Shown: positions 9,661 to 18,485, counted from the stretch's first letter. The stretch is DNA of 64,000 nucleotides from Halomonas salinarum (GCF_012062845.1 NZ_WWNB01000010.1:1-64000); one strand, 5' to 3'. Notes: generated by a model from the letters alone, not told the origin. Numbers and translations are program-made.

Positions 9661-9685
9661 AAAAAAGCCCCCTCATTGAGGGGGC
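9661..9685 (-). terminator. Rho-independent terminator of the alkene reductase gene
   Basis: GCCCCCTC-ATT-GAGGGGGC at 9667-9685 is followed on the minus strand by TTTTTT (AAAAAA at 9661-9666). It lies 40 bases past the stop of the Old Yellow Enzyme gene. Stem and loop match the terminator at 7216-7234 base for base. Confidence 0.85.
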
Positions 9686-9725
9686 AAAGGGGCAAAGCAT
9701 CGGCCAGTCACAAGGCCAGAACCGA

Positions 9726-10844
9726 TCAGTCGCGGCGATCGAAACCGTTATCGAGGAAGGGATAATCGGTGTAACCCTTCTCATCGCCACCATAGAAGGT
9801 GTCCGGATTCGGCTCGTTGAGCTCGGCTCCCACACGGAAGCGCTCGACGAGGTCCGGGTTGGCGATGTAGGAACGCCCGATGGCAACCGCATCGGCGATG
9901 CCATCGCTAATAATCCGCTCACTGCGCTCGGCGTCGTAGTGGCCGCAGAAGATCAGACTACCGGTAAAACGCGCCCGCATCGCACGACGGAAGTCATCGC
10001 TGAATTGGATGTCACCACCGGCCCAATCGGGCTCATTGACGTGTACATACGCCAGGCCACGCTTGGATAGCTGCTCCAGGAGATAGAATGTCATCGCCTC
10101 GGACTCATCGTCGGTCAGCCCGAAAATCTCGATGAAGGGCGTCAGGCGAATGCCGGTGAGCTTGGGGCCAAACACCTCGGCGACCGCATCGACCACTTCC
10201 AATGGGAAACGCGCACGGTTTTCAAGCGAACCACCGTACTGGTCGGTACGCTGGTTGGTACCAGTGGCCAGGAACTGGTTGAGCAGGTAGGCGTTGGCGG
10301 CATGCACCTCGATCATGTCGAAGCCCGCCCGCTTGGCGCGGATGGCCGCCTGACGGTAGTCTTCGACGATGCCGGGGATCTCGTCGGTTTCCAGCGCCCG
10401 CGGGGTGCTGGTCTCGTGCCGACCGGCCGTGCCGTCCTCGAACTCAACGAAGCATTGAGCACCCTCGCCCTTAAGCGCGCTGGGCGCCACCGGTGTCTGG
10501 CCGTCCGGCTGCACCATCTCGTGAGAGACGCGGCCAACGTGCCACAACTGTAGCGCCATGCGCCCACCCTTGGCATGCACGGCGTCCACGACGCCCTTCC
10601 AGCCGGCTTCCTGTTCGTCAGTCCAGATACCCGGTGTATAAACGTAGCCCCGAGCCGTCGGCGAGATATTGGTCGCTTCACTGACAATCAGTCCCGCGCC
10701 AGCGCGTTGGCCATAGTAGGCCTCCTGCAACTTGCCCGGCACGCTGTCAGGCGTGCGGGCACGGGTCAACGGCGCCATTAGAATACGGTTGGGCAGCGTC
10801 AAGCTACCCAAGCGGGTCGGTATCAGTAAGGTTTCGTGCGCCAT
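9726..10844 (-). CDS. nemA: Alkene reductase, Old Yellow Enzyme family (N-ethylmaleimide reductase type)
   Basis: The 372-residue FMN enzyme reduces activated C=C bonds with NAD(P)H and is usually linked to electrophile detoxification. It begins ETLLIPTRLGSLTLPNRILMAPLTRAR, the OYE N-terminal strand. The FMN and substrate segment AALQLWHVGRVSH, the catalytic VHAANAYLLNQFLATGTNQRTDQYGGS and the late IFCGHYDAERSE phosphate-binding loop all match. The final YTDYPF segment is typical of NemA. GGGAG stands 8 nt before the ATG. It is divergent from the CIA30 gene, with possible operators between them. A TetR-type regulator such as NemR is not adjacent. Confidence 0.92.
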   Translation of the reverse strand: MAHETLLIPTRLGSLTLPNRILMAPLTRARTPDSVPGKLQEAYYGQRAGAGLIVSEATNISPTARGYVYTPGIWTDEQEAGWKGVVDAVHAKGGRMALQLWHVGRVSHEMVQPDGQTPVAPSALKGEGAQCFVEFEDGTAGRHETSTPRALETDEIPGIVEDYRQAAIRAKRAGFDMIEVHAANAYLLNQFLATGTNQRTDQYGGSLENRARFPLEVVDAVAEVFGPKLTGIRLTPFIEIFGLTDDESEAMTFYLLEQLSKRGLAYVHVNEPDWAGGDIQFSDDFRRAMRARFTGSLIFCGHYDAERSERIISDGIADAVAIGRSYIANPDLVERFRVGAELNEPNPDTFYGGDEKGYTDYPFLDNGFDRRD

Positions 10845-10953
10845 TCGGCAACTCCCGTTTCAATAGTTTCAAGGCTTGATACAGCGCGTCTGGACTGATT
10901 GCCTGATGTGATTAGACCAGTTTACTAGTAACGTCGAAGAGCTGACCACACCA

Positions 10954-10968
10954 CACTAATAATTAGTG
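10954..10968. promoter_or_regulatory. Palindromic site between nemA and the CIA30 gene
   Basis: CACTAAT-A-ATTAGTG is a perfect 7-bp inverted repeat around one central base, in an AT-rich divergent intergenic region of an otherwise GC-rich window. A second partial dyad with TAGACC/CTAGTA lies about 40 bases nearer nemA. Both look like operators; the binding protein is unknown. Confidence 0.4.
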
Positions 10969-11048
10969 CCATAATTAAAACTCATGGCAGCTCAGCGATA
11001 TCTGCGTGACGATACTCAGTACAAAAAGCAGCAACCCTAGGAGGACAG

Positions 11049-11552
11049 ATGGAACTGAGGTTCGACGATCCACAAGAGCAACAGCGCTGGTATCCCGTGG
11101 ATGACGACGTAATGGGCGGCGTATCCCAGAGCGCCTTCAGCGTTTCTCACGGCGAGGGCCGCTTTCATGGTGATATCTCGCTTGAGAACGGCGGCGGCTT
11201 TGCGTCTGTGCGCCGCGCCCCCGATGCCTTCGAGCCAAGTTTCGCCCTGGCCAAATCAGTGGCCATCACGGTACGCGGCGATGGACGCCCCTATCAGCTT
11301 CGCCTGAAAAGTACAGCGCTTGGCGATTCGAGCGCTTACCGCGTGACCTTCACCCCGCGTGAAGATGCCTGGGAGACATTCAGCTTTACCTGGGATGCGT
11401 TTGAAGCGGTTAGACGCGGCACCGTACTCAATGACGCCCCACCGCTGATACCTGCTGACATTCACCAAATCGGCTTCCTGATTGCCGACCGCACCGCCGG
11501 GGCCTTTTGCCTGCACGTGGAGAAAGTGGTCATCAATTTTGATGAAGAATGA
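11049..11552 (+). CDS. CIA30 family protein (complex I intermediate-associated protein 30 domain)
   Basis: The 167-residue protein matches the stand-alone bacterial CIA30 family (PF08547): WYPVDDDVMGGVSQS near the start, FHGDISLENGGGFASVR, YRVTFTPREDAWETFSFTWDAF and the late IGFLIADRTAGAF. The fold is a galactose-binding-like jelly roll. The eukaryotic homologue helps assemble complex I; bacterial members are not well understood. AGGAGG lies 5-6 nt before the ATG. It is divergent from nemA and has no other partner here. Confidence 0.85.
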   Translation: MELRFDDPQEQQRWYPVDDDVMGGVSQSAFSVSHGEGRFHGDISLENGGGFASVRRAPDAFEPSFALAKSVAITVRGDGRPYQLRLKSTALGDSSAYRVTFTPREDAWETFSFTWDAFEAVRRGTVLNDAPPLIPADIHQIGFLIADRTAGAFCLHVEKVVINFDEE

Positions 11553-11717
11553 GAAAGGCGTTCAAAACCCACCTTGAGATGCTTGAAGCGTGTCGCCATC
11601 ATTCCTCAAAGCTATAGTCACTCGTCAGTGAAAGCATCCGAGAGGCATGAGCCTTTCCTGCGACGAGGCTCAGTGCTGCCGCTGATGTTAAGTCGATTAT
11701 AGATTGTTGCCGGAAGA

Positions 11718-11774
11718 GTTCATGGATACGATCACTGGATATAACGTTTATTCTTTGCATTGGTATCCATGAAC
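11718..11774. repeat. Perfect 12-bp inverted repeat with a 33-bp AT-rich spacer
   Basis: GTTCATGGATAC at 11718-11729 is mirrored exactly by GTATCCATGAAC at 11763-11774. The 33 bases between are AT-rich. There is no T-run as in a terminator. It lies between the CIA30 gene and a broken IS630-type transposase, so it may be an operator, an element end or a recombination site. Confidence 0.6.
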
Positions 11775-11808
11775 AACTTCGTTGACTTACGTAGACACGC
11801 TGGTGCCC

Positions 11809-12207
11809 ATGTCTAACAACACTGGCCCCTTTTCAGCCGAATATGAAAAGCAGCGTTTACAAGCGCTGGCCAGCTAAGTGCCCGATAAGCCGCGCAGTGG
11901 CCGCACGCCGGTCTTGGATGAGGATGACCACCAGCGATTGCAGGAACTGATGGCCGAACAGCCTCATCAGATCCGATCCTTGCAGGCTCGCTTTCAAGAA
12001 GAGACCGGCAAGACGGTCAGCACGGTGACCCTTCGCCGGGCGTTGAAAAAAATGACCTCAGCTTCAAGCGCATTCGGCACTCACTCAAGGCGCGGCGTGA
12101 CAAAACGGGTTGCCGCGGTGGGAGCGTTCTTTGGCGTGCCAAGCGAAATAACGCATCAAGTGCTCTACGCAAATGGGCGCCATTCTCGAAGGCCTTTCCG
12201 CTGTGTG
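11809..12207 (+). pseudogene. Decayed IS630-family transposase (N-terminal half only)
   Basis: From ATG 11809 the frame reads 22 codons to an in-frame TAA (11875-11877), then continues as a helix-turn-helix region (PDKPRSGRTPVLDEDDHQRLQEL, about 11878-12045) typical of IS630 transposases. At AAAAAAA (about 12043-12050) the original frame is lost; reading on in the -1 frame gives DLSFKRIRHSLKARRDKTG, the expected family sequence. IS630 elements often use frameshifting at such A-runs, so the shift itself may be ancestral, but the internal stop and the lack of the DDE half show the gene is dead. Similarity ends before the 3' end of the phytochrome gene at 12210. Confidence 0.75.
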
Positions 12208-12209
12208 GG

Positions 12210-14261
12210 CTAGGCGTCATGGATTCGATTGCGTCCACTCTGCTTGGCCTGATACATCGCTTGGTCGGCGCGACCAATCAGTGTTTTGGCCGAGTCCTCT
12301 GGTTGGCAGGCGGAGACGCCAATGCTTACCGTCACCGTGCCGACCTGCTCGAAGGATGTCGTGGCGATTTGCTGTCGCAGGCGCTCGGCCAGCTCCCTGG
12401 CACCACTCGTCGTTGTGCCGGTCGCCAGCACGATGAACTCTTCGCCACCCCATCGACCCAGTCGATCGGTTTCCCGCAGGTTGGCGTCCACCACGGATAC
12501 CACTGTCTTCAGCACCCTGTCGCCGGCCTCGTGGCCATATTCGTCGTTAATGGCCTTGAAGTGATCCACGTCGAACAGCAGCAGAGCGCAGTCGCGCTGG
12601 TAGCGGTGCGTAGCGGTGACCTCGGCCTCGATAGCCTGCTCGATGCGATAGCGGTTCCACACCCCGGTGAGACTGTCATGCGTGGCGAGGCGCTCCAGAT
12701 GGTCGTTGAGCAAGTGAATCTCGTGGTTGGCGATAAGAACGGCGAGGTGCTCGGCCAGTTCTTCGGCGGCACGCCGTTCCTTGCGGGGCCAGATCCGGCT
12801 ACGGCCGAACACTACCTCCTGCCAGACGGCGAAGGAGTTGCGTGGTGACAGAATTTTCCGCTCTCCATGCCATTCGATACGCTTTCCCGGTAACCCCGCC
12901 CAGCGAAGTGTCTCGACCTCCTCATTCCGGAACAGTAGAAGCCAGCTCGGCTTTTCGGCATCGAGGGGCAGGGGAATGGCCAGCAGGCCGCAACTCTTTC
13001 CCCGCCATGGGGCAAGTGGCGTCTCCTTCAGGCAGTCACTGGACCACGTGCCGGTATCGCCTGGCTGGTCGCCGAGCCAGGCGATCAGAGGGGTGAGATC
13101 GGCGACCTCGGGGGCCGAACCCCGCTTGCCTAGGCGTTCCCGATGGAAGAGCGCCACACCGTCGGCACGAAACAGCGCGAGCCATTCGTCGCCGCGTTGG
13201 CCGAGGATGACCTCGGGATCAACCCAGCGCTCATGCTTCGTATGCAGCAATTCTCGACCGAGCCGCACTTGCCTGAGCAACTCGGTCTCTGCTTTTTGGT
13301 GCAGCAGCCTCAGCCGGGGAATGGTGGTCATCACCATGTGGTGCACCGTTTGGCGCACGCCCGGCGACAGCCGGTAAGACGTCGACAGGGCATGACAGCT
13401 TAGTAGGTCGCTCAGCTGCCCCTTCTCATCGTGCAGGGCCACCGAAAGCGTAGAGGCGACGCCCATGTTGGCGAGATACCTCTGGTGGATCGGTGATACA
13501 GCCCTCAGCACGCCCAGTGTCAGGTCGAGTGGCGTCTCGTCCACGGGATCCACGGCAGGCTCCAGAGGGACCGGTCTGGCGGTGGCATCGGGTATGCTGC
13601 GCACGCGATTGACGTCGTAGAGTCGGCGTACCTGAGGCGGGATGTCGCTTGCCGGAAAGTGGTGCCCGAGAAAACTGCCGATACCCTCATCCCGGCTTTC
13701 GGTACTCACACTGCCGTTCCAGCGTTCGTCGAAGTGATAGATCAGGACACGATCGAAACCGCAAAGCCGGCGCACCTCGTGGACCAGCCGTGTCAGCAGG
13801 TCGCCGGTGGATGTGGCCTCTTCCGCGATGGCGAGCCAACGATCGAGTGTACCGATGCGGAAGCGTTCGTCCTGCTCCGAGAACGGCTCCATTTCGATCA
13901 CCACGCGGGACCCACTGCGGTAGGGGGTCACCTGGAAGCGTTGCGCCTCATCGCCCATCCAGGCGGTCAGATCGCCCGCCATCGGCCCTTTTTCCTCCAG
14001 TTTCTGAGCGATGCGTGCGAGAAGCGACGTCCCCAGCACTTGCTCGGGAGGCTTGTTCAGCGCTTGCTCAGGGGCGATGCCCAGCATCGACTCGAGATTG
14101 CCACTGACCTGGCGAATCTCGCTCAGATCCGCAGCCAGGCTGATCAAACAGCCCGACGGCTGGATGGCGCCGGGAATATGGACCGGCTCCTCGGCACAGC
14201 CAGCCAGGGCGTCAGCAAACTCCGGATCATCGAGGGAGGCGGAACAGGGCGGTTGTACCAT
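12210..14261 (-). CDS. Bacteriophytochrome-diguanylate cyclase (PAS2-GAF-PHY-GGDEF)
   Basis: The 683-residue protein has a full photosensory core and a GGDEF output. Cys22 in AGCAEEPVHIPGAIQPSG aligns with the biliverdin-binding Cys of Deinococcus BphP. The GAF domain has PASDIP (203-208) and His259 in SPIHQRYLANMG, the usual chromophore pocket. The PHY tongue shows PRNSF near 473. The GGDEF domain carries GGEEF (605-609) and an RETD product-inhibition site (596-599) five residues before it. It should therefore make cyclic di-GMP under red/far-red control; this is inference. No heme oxygenase gene is nearby, so biliverdin would come from elsewhere. The next gene upstream on this strand is also a light-sensor-type cyclic-di-GMP protein. 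Confidence 0.92.
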   Translation of the reverse strand: MVQPPCSASLDDPEFADALAGCAEEPVHIPGAIQPSGCLISLAADLSEIRQVSGNLESMLGIAPEQALNKPPEQVLGTSLLARIAQKLEEKGPMAGDLTAWMGDEAQRFQVTPYRSGSRVVIEMEPFSEQDERFRIGTLDRWLAIAEEATSTGDLLTRLVHEVRRLCGFDRVLIYHFDERWNGSVSTESRDEGIGSFLGHHFPASDIPPQVRRLYDVNRVRSIPDATARPVPLEPAVDPVDETPLDLTLGVLRAVSPIHQRYLANMGVASTLSVALHDEKGQLSDLLSCHALSTSYRLSPGVRQTVHHMVMTTIPRLRLLHQKAETELLRQVRLGRELLHTKHERWVDPEVILGQRGDEWLALFRADGVALFHRERLGKRGSAPEVADLTPLIAWLGDQPGDTGTWSSDCLKETPLAPWRGKSCGLLAIPLPLDAEKPSWLLLFRNEEVETLRWAGLPGKRIEWHGERKILSPRNSFAVWQEVVFGRSRIWPRKERRAAEELAEHLAVLIANHEIHLLNDHLERLATHDSLTGVWNRYRIEQAIEAEVTATHRYQRDCALLLFDVDHFKAINDEYGHEAGDRVLKTVVSVVDANLRETDRLGRWGGEEFIVLATGTTTSGARELAERLRQQIATTSFEQVGTVTVSIGVSACQPEDSAKTLIGRADQAMYQAKQSGRNRIHDA

Positions 14262-14453
14262 TGGTCGTGGTCTCGTGTCTGTGTGGGGGCTGGTGTATTT
14301 TGTCTAAATTAGTTCACCCATGCCGGATAGGTAATCGGCCACCACCAGATCCCGATAATAGGCCATGGTGATAACACGCTGCACAATGGCGGCATTACTT
14401 CGTTTAACCTATGAATCCAGGATCTAACCTGCCAGCTCCCAAGAAAAACCAGA

Positions 14454-17400
14454 TCAAAACTCGGGTGTCCGAGCAAGGAACGGCTCCAATTTCTCCATCG
14501 ACATGGGCTTTGCCAGCAGGTACCCCTGGAAGATGTCGCAGCCGGAGTCGGCGAGATACTGCAGCTGGTCTTCCGTTTCCACCCCTTCGGTCACTACCTC
14601 AAGGCCCATTTGATGCGCCATGGAGAGAATCCCCAGCACGATGGCCCGATCGCTTTCATCTACGGCTATATCCCGGATAAAGCTGCGATCGATTTTGACT
14701 TTCGTGACGGGCAGCTGCTTCAGGTAGCTGAGGCTGGAGAAGCCAGTGCCAAAGTCATCGATGGCCACCCCAACACCTAAATGCCGCAAGGCCTCCAACA
14801 CCGAGATGGCAACCTCTTGGTCCTCCATCAGCACACCTTCCGTGACCTCCACTTCGAGCCATTCCGCCGGTATGTCGCTTTCTCGGAGTTGTTGCTCAAG
14901 ATTGCTGAGGAAGTTTGGGCGCTGGAACTGCATGGGCGATAGATTAATCGCCACACGGCAGTCCTGATCCCCAAGCTTGCGCAAGGCCGGCAAGTCACGG
15001 CAGACCTGTGCCAGCACCCACTCGCTGATCGGGACGATCTGGCCAGTTATTTCCGCAACCGGAATAAAGGTTCCCGGGGAGATTAGCCCCTTGCTCGGAT
15101 GATGCCATCGGATCAGTGCTTCGAAGCCCTTCACATCACCGTCATAACTCATCAAAGGTTGGTAATGTAGCGAGAATTGCTCGAGCTCGATCGCTTCCTG
15201 AATATCCTTGCGCAACTCGACTCGCCCGGGGGCAACCTCACCGGACTGATGGTGATACCACTGCGCCGTGTTTCCTCCCTGCTTCTTGGCCGCATACATG
15301 GCACTGTCGGCTCGAAGAATCAGCTGCTCCGGGTGCTGCATAAGCACCTCACGGCTTGAGGCCATACCGATGCTGGCAGAGAGTCGGAAGGCATGGTCTT
15401 CGACGTGATAGGGGCGCGTGATGGCGGCTAGCAGCCTATCGGCAATCGACTGCACTTGCCGCTCATGCTCGAGGTTGGTGAGTAGCACCAGAAATTCGTC
15501 ACCGCCAAACCGCCCCAGAGTATCCCCGGGGCGCAGCGCACCATTTAGGCGATCGGCAACGGCTACGAGCAAGCGGTCCCCCATGGCATGCCCGAAGGTG
15601 TCATTGATCGGCTTAAAGTCATCAAGATCGATGAACAGCACGACGACAAGCCTATTTTCCTGACGCGCAAGACCGGCTTCGTGCTGCAGGCGCTCTTCGA
15701 ACACCGCGCGGTTATACGCATCAGTCAGGCCATCATGGCTGGCCTGGTGGGCTAGCGCCGCGTCATCTGCGATGCGTTTCGACACATCGTTAATCACGCC
15801 GATATGGTGTGTCACCACACCATGGTCATCACGCACCGGTGAAATGTGCAGATCATTCCAGAACCGCTCGCCATTCCTGCCGTAATTGCAGAGCGTCACT
15901 TGCACGTCCTGCTCAGCTGCTAGCGCCCGACGAACTTTTTCGATGGCCTCGGGGTCAGTGTCGGGCCCTTGCAGGAAGCGGCAATTGCGGCCCTTGATCT
16001 CATCATTGGTGTAACCGGTAATATTGCTGAACGCATGGTTTGCAAAGATGATCGGCATGTCCGGCAGGGTCGCATCAACAATCACCACACCATTGATACT
16101 GGCCTCCAGGCTACGTTCTAAAATGCGCAGTTGGGTTTCATCCCGCTTGCGTGCAGTAATGTCTTTGGCAATGCCGAACACCCCGTTGACGTGATCGCCT
16201 GTCATCATGGGGATGGCGGTGATATCCAGCACATGCCGCACACCGTGCGCGTCCCGGTTCTGAAGTTCATAGCGCAAGGCATGGCCACTACGTGCACTCT
16301 CGAAAAGGGCTTGCCCCTGAGGAACGTCGGCACTTTCGACGAAGTGCGCAAAATGTTTACCCAGCATCTCGCTAGCTGGAAGCCCTGTTATCCTGGTGGT
16401 CTGCGGATTAAGACTCAGAAATTTACCGTCCAGATCCACCGAGAAAACCGCATCGGGATGGTGAGTAAAGAGTGAGCGATAACGGTTTTCGCTATCAATC
16501 AGAGCCTGTCGGTCTCGAAACCGCTCAATCGCCAGCACGATGAGGCCTACGGCTTTAAAGGCCAACTGGCGCTCCTCGTCCCCAGGTGTACCGGGCTCAG
16601 ATTGATATAGCGCCAGAGTGCCCAGTACTTGACCACTTGATGCCAACAAGGGAAATGACCAGCACGAAGCGAGATCGTGGTGTCGCGCCAATTCTTGATA
16701 CCCCTTCCAGCGCGGATCGGTAGACAGGTCTTCGCAGACGACTAACTCTTGCGAATAAGCCGCACTACCGCAGGCACCAATACCTGAACCGATTTCAAGA
16801 CCGACTAGCGCTTTTAGATAATCATCCGGCAGGCTGGGACCAATCACTTCATCGAACTGTGTCTGGGCCTCGTCACATAGCATAACGGAACAAAAGGCCC
16901 CAGGGAGTTGCTGCTCTAGCATTCGGCAAACGGCTTCCAGAGACTTCTCAATAGAACTCTCTCTTGCGATCTGTGACTGAGCCCGATACTGCAACTGGAG
17001 TCGCTGATTGGTTTGGTCCAGTTGCTTAGCCCGCCCTTGACTCAACCTCATGACGCCAAAACTGAAGGCCAACAAGTAACTCAGGAAAAGGCTGCCTGCA
17101 CCAACGCCCGTCGATAGAAGAGCAGAACCGGACCAGGGAGCAGGAGGGCCTCCAAATAGAACGATACTTAAAGGGTTGGCACCGGAAAAATCGACTTGCC
17201 TTGAGGCAAGCGGTTTAAGGGCTTGAGCGCCTCCCGAATGATCATGTGAGGCGGATGCCACTTCCAACACTGTCGCGCCACCTTGCTCCAGATGCATGGC
17301 ATACCCGCCGAGCTCAAGATGCAGCTGCTCCACCAAAAGCTCTTCAACATCCACGAAGCCAATCAAACGACCTGAATTCGAGCCAGGGATCAGGGTCACT

Positions 17401-18446
17401 ATCAAAGCGTTCAATGGCGCTTCAGGGTCAAGGAATCGCCATTGAGGTGAACTGCCCTCCGACGCCAACCTTGTCTTGGCAGCATTGTCTTCCAGCCATA
17501 CCTGCATCTGTGATTGAGTCTGTCCGTCTTGAGAGCGATGCCAGAACTTGTTCTCCAAGTCACTGATGAAGGCGATGCCTTTCAGGGCCGGGTGGTCGCG
17601 CAGATAGCTGTCTATTTCCTTTTTCCTCAGCAACAGCGTTGGCATACCCCCCATGGCTCTCCAACGCTCAGCCATGCGTTGCATCGCTTGCTCGTGTCGA
17701 CTGATGACCGATTCACTGGTCAGTTCGACTACATCAGCTACATGCTCAGCCTGTTCCGCTTCAGCTCGATGTTGCTGCCAACCGACCAGCAGGAAGCCGA
17801 GCACACTCAAGGTGACTCCGATGACCGCAACATCACGGTGCCGGCGGCTAATTGCCAAAGGTAAACTTCGCCAGCGATCGGCCAAATAGTGCATAGCAAG
17901 GCCAAAGAACAGTAAGAAGCTACTGGCCAGAGAGGCGCCGGTTCTCTGCAACTCACCCAAAACGCCATGTTGCTCCGGCATCCAGTCCAAAAGGAGGCTC
18001 GACAGCCCAACCAAGAAGACCCCGTTACCCATGAGTCTGAAGAGCGTGCGCCGGGCCACCCCTTCAATGCCAAACCCCAAACTAATGGCGATCAACAGAA
18101 ACATAAGAGCCGGAACACTGCTTTGCATGACGCTTTCAGCGTCGACTCGTGGCGCTATCAAGCCTTGCGATTCTGCCAGCATGTATAAAGCAAAACCCGC
18201 CAACAGCACCGAAATACCCACGCGCCATATCAGGTTCTTATGGATCAGGGCCAATAATCCGAGACCGGCCAACAAACCGGAAAACGCACAGCAAAGGGTT
18301 GCGCTCAAACCAACAGGCAGGTGCAACTGCAGCCCAAATAGGCTGAAAAGACTGCCGAACACACCCATCGCAATGGTGCCAGCCAGCAAGACGACCAAGT
18401 ATGTATCCCCTGCGAGACGCTGGTGCTTGAGGGTCGTATCGATCAT
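14454..18446 (-). CDS. Membrane sensor with GAF, PAS, LOV-type PAS, GGDEF and EAL domains
   Basis: The 1330-residue protein has about seven N-terminal helices (to residue 225), a probable periplasmic sensor (about 235-440), another helix (about 440-466), a GAF domain (about 495-640), a PAS domain (about 655-765), a LOV-type PAS (about 780-890), GGDEF (about 905-1070) and EAL (about 1085-1325). The LOV domain keeps GRNCRFLQG with the flavin-adduct Cys (about 822) and both Asn in NYGRNGERFWN, but the late GVQxDVT motif reads GVINDVS, so the usual Gln is missing. GGDEF is intact with an RPGD inhibition site. EAL keeps EALIRW, DDFGTGFSSL and KIDRSF, so both synthesis and breakdown of cyclic di-GMP look possible. 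ATG at 18446 has AAGG 8 nt upstream and is preferred over a TTG at 18485. Confidence 0.9.
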   Translation of the reverse strand: MIDTTLKHQRLAGDTYLVVLLAGTIAMGVFGSLFSLFGLQLHLPVGLSATLCCAFSGLLAGLGLLALIHKNLIWRVGISVLLAGFALYMLAESQGLIAPRVDAESVMQSSVPALMFLLIAISLGFGIEGVARRTLFRLMGNGVFLVGLSSLLLDWMPEQHGVLGELQRTGASLASSFLLFFGLAMHYLADRWRSLPLAISRRHRDVAVIGVTLSVLGFLLVGWQQHRAEAEQAEHVADVVELTSESVISRHEQAMQRMAERWRAMGGMPTLLLRKKEIDSYLRDHPALKGIAFISDLENKFWHRSQDGQTQSQMQVWLEDNAAKTRLASEGSSPQWRFLDPEAPLNALIVTLIPGSNSGRLIGFVDVEELLVEQLHLELGGYAMHLEQGGATVLEVASASHDHSGGAQALKPLASRQVDFSGANPLSIVLFGGPPAPWSGSALLSTGVGAGSLFLSYLLAFSFGVMRLSQGRAKQLDQTNQRLQLQYRAQSQIARESSIEKSLEAVCRMLEQQLPGAFCSVMLCDEAQTQFDEVIGPSLPDDYLKALVGLEIGSGIGACGSAAYSQELVVCEDLSTDPRWKGYQELARHHDLASCWSFPLLASSGQVLGTLALYQSEPGTPGDEERQLAFKAVGLIVLAIERFRDRQALIDSENRYRSLFTHHPDAVFSVDLDGKFLSLNPQTTRITGLPASEMLGKHFAHFVESADVPQGQALFESARSGHALRYELQNRDAHGVRHVLDITAIPMMTGDHVNGVFGIAKDITARKRDETQLRILERSLEASINGVVIVDATLPDMPIIFANHAFSNITGYTNDEIKGRNCRFLQGPDTDPEAIEKVRRALAAEQDVQVTLCNYGRNGERFWNDLHISPVRDDHGVVTHHIGVINDVSKRIADDAALAHQASHDGLTDAYNRAVFEERLQHEAGLARQENRLVVVLFIDLDDFKPINDTFGHAMGDRLLVAVADRLNGALRPGDTLGRFGGDEFLVLLTNLEHERQVQSIADRLLAAITRPYHVEDHAFRLSASIGMASSREVLMQHPEQLILRADSAMYAAKKQGGNTAQWYHHQSGEVAPGRVELRKDIQEAIELEQFSLHYQPLMSYDGDVKGFEALIRWHHPSKGLISPGTFIPVAEITGQIVPISEWVLAQVCRDLPALRKLGDQDCRVAINLSPMQFQRPNFLSNLEQQLRESDIPAEWLEVEVTEGVLMEDQEVAISVLEALRHLGVGVAIDDFGTGFSSLSYLKQLPVTKVKIDRSFIRDIAVDESDRAIVLGILSMAHQMGLEVVTEGVETEDQLQYLADSGCDIFQGYLLAKPMSMEKLEPFLARTPEF

Positions 18447-18485
18447 CACGGAAGCCTTTTCTGAAATGCAGCTTAAAACTGCCAA

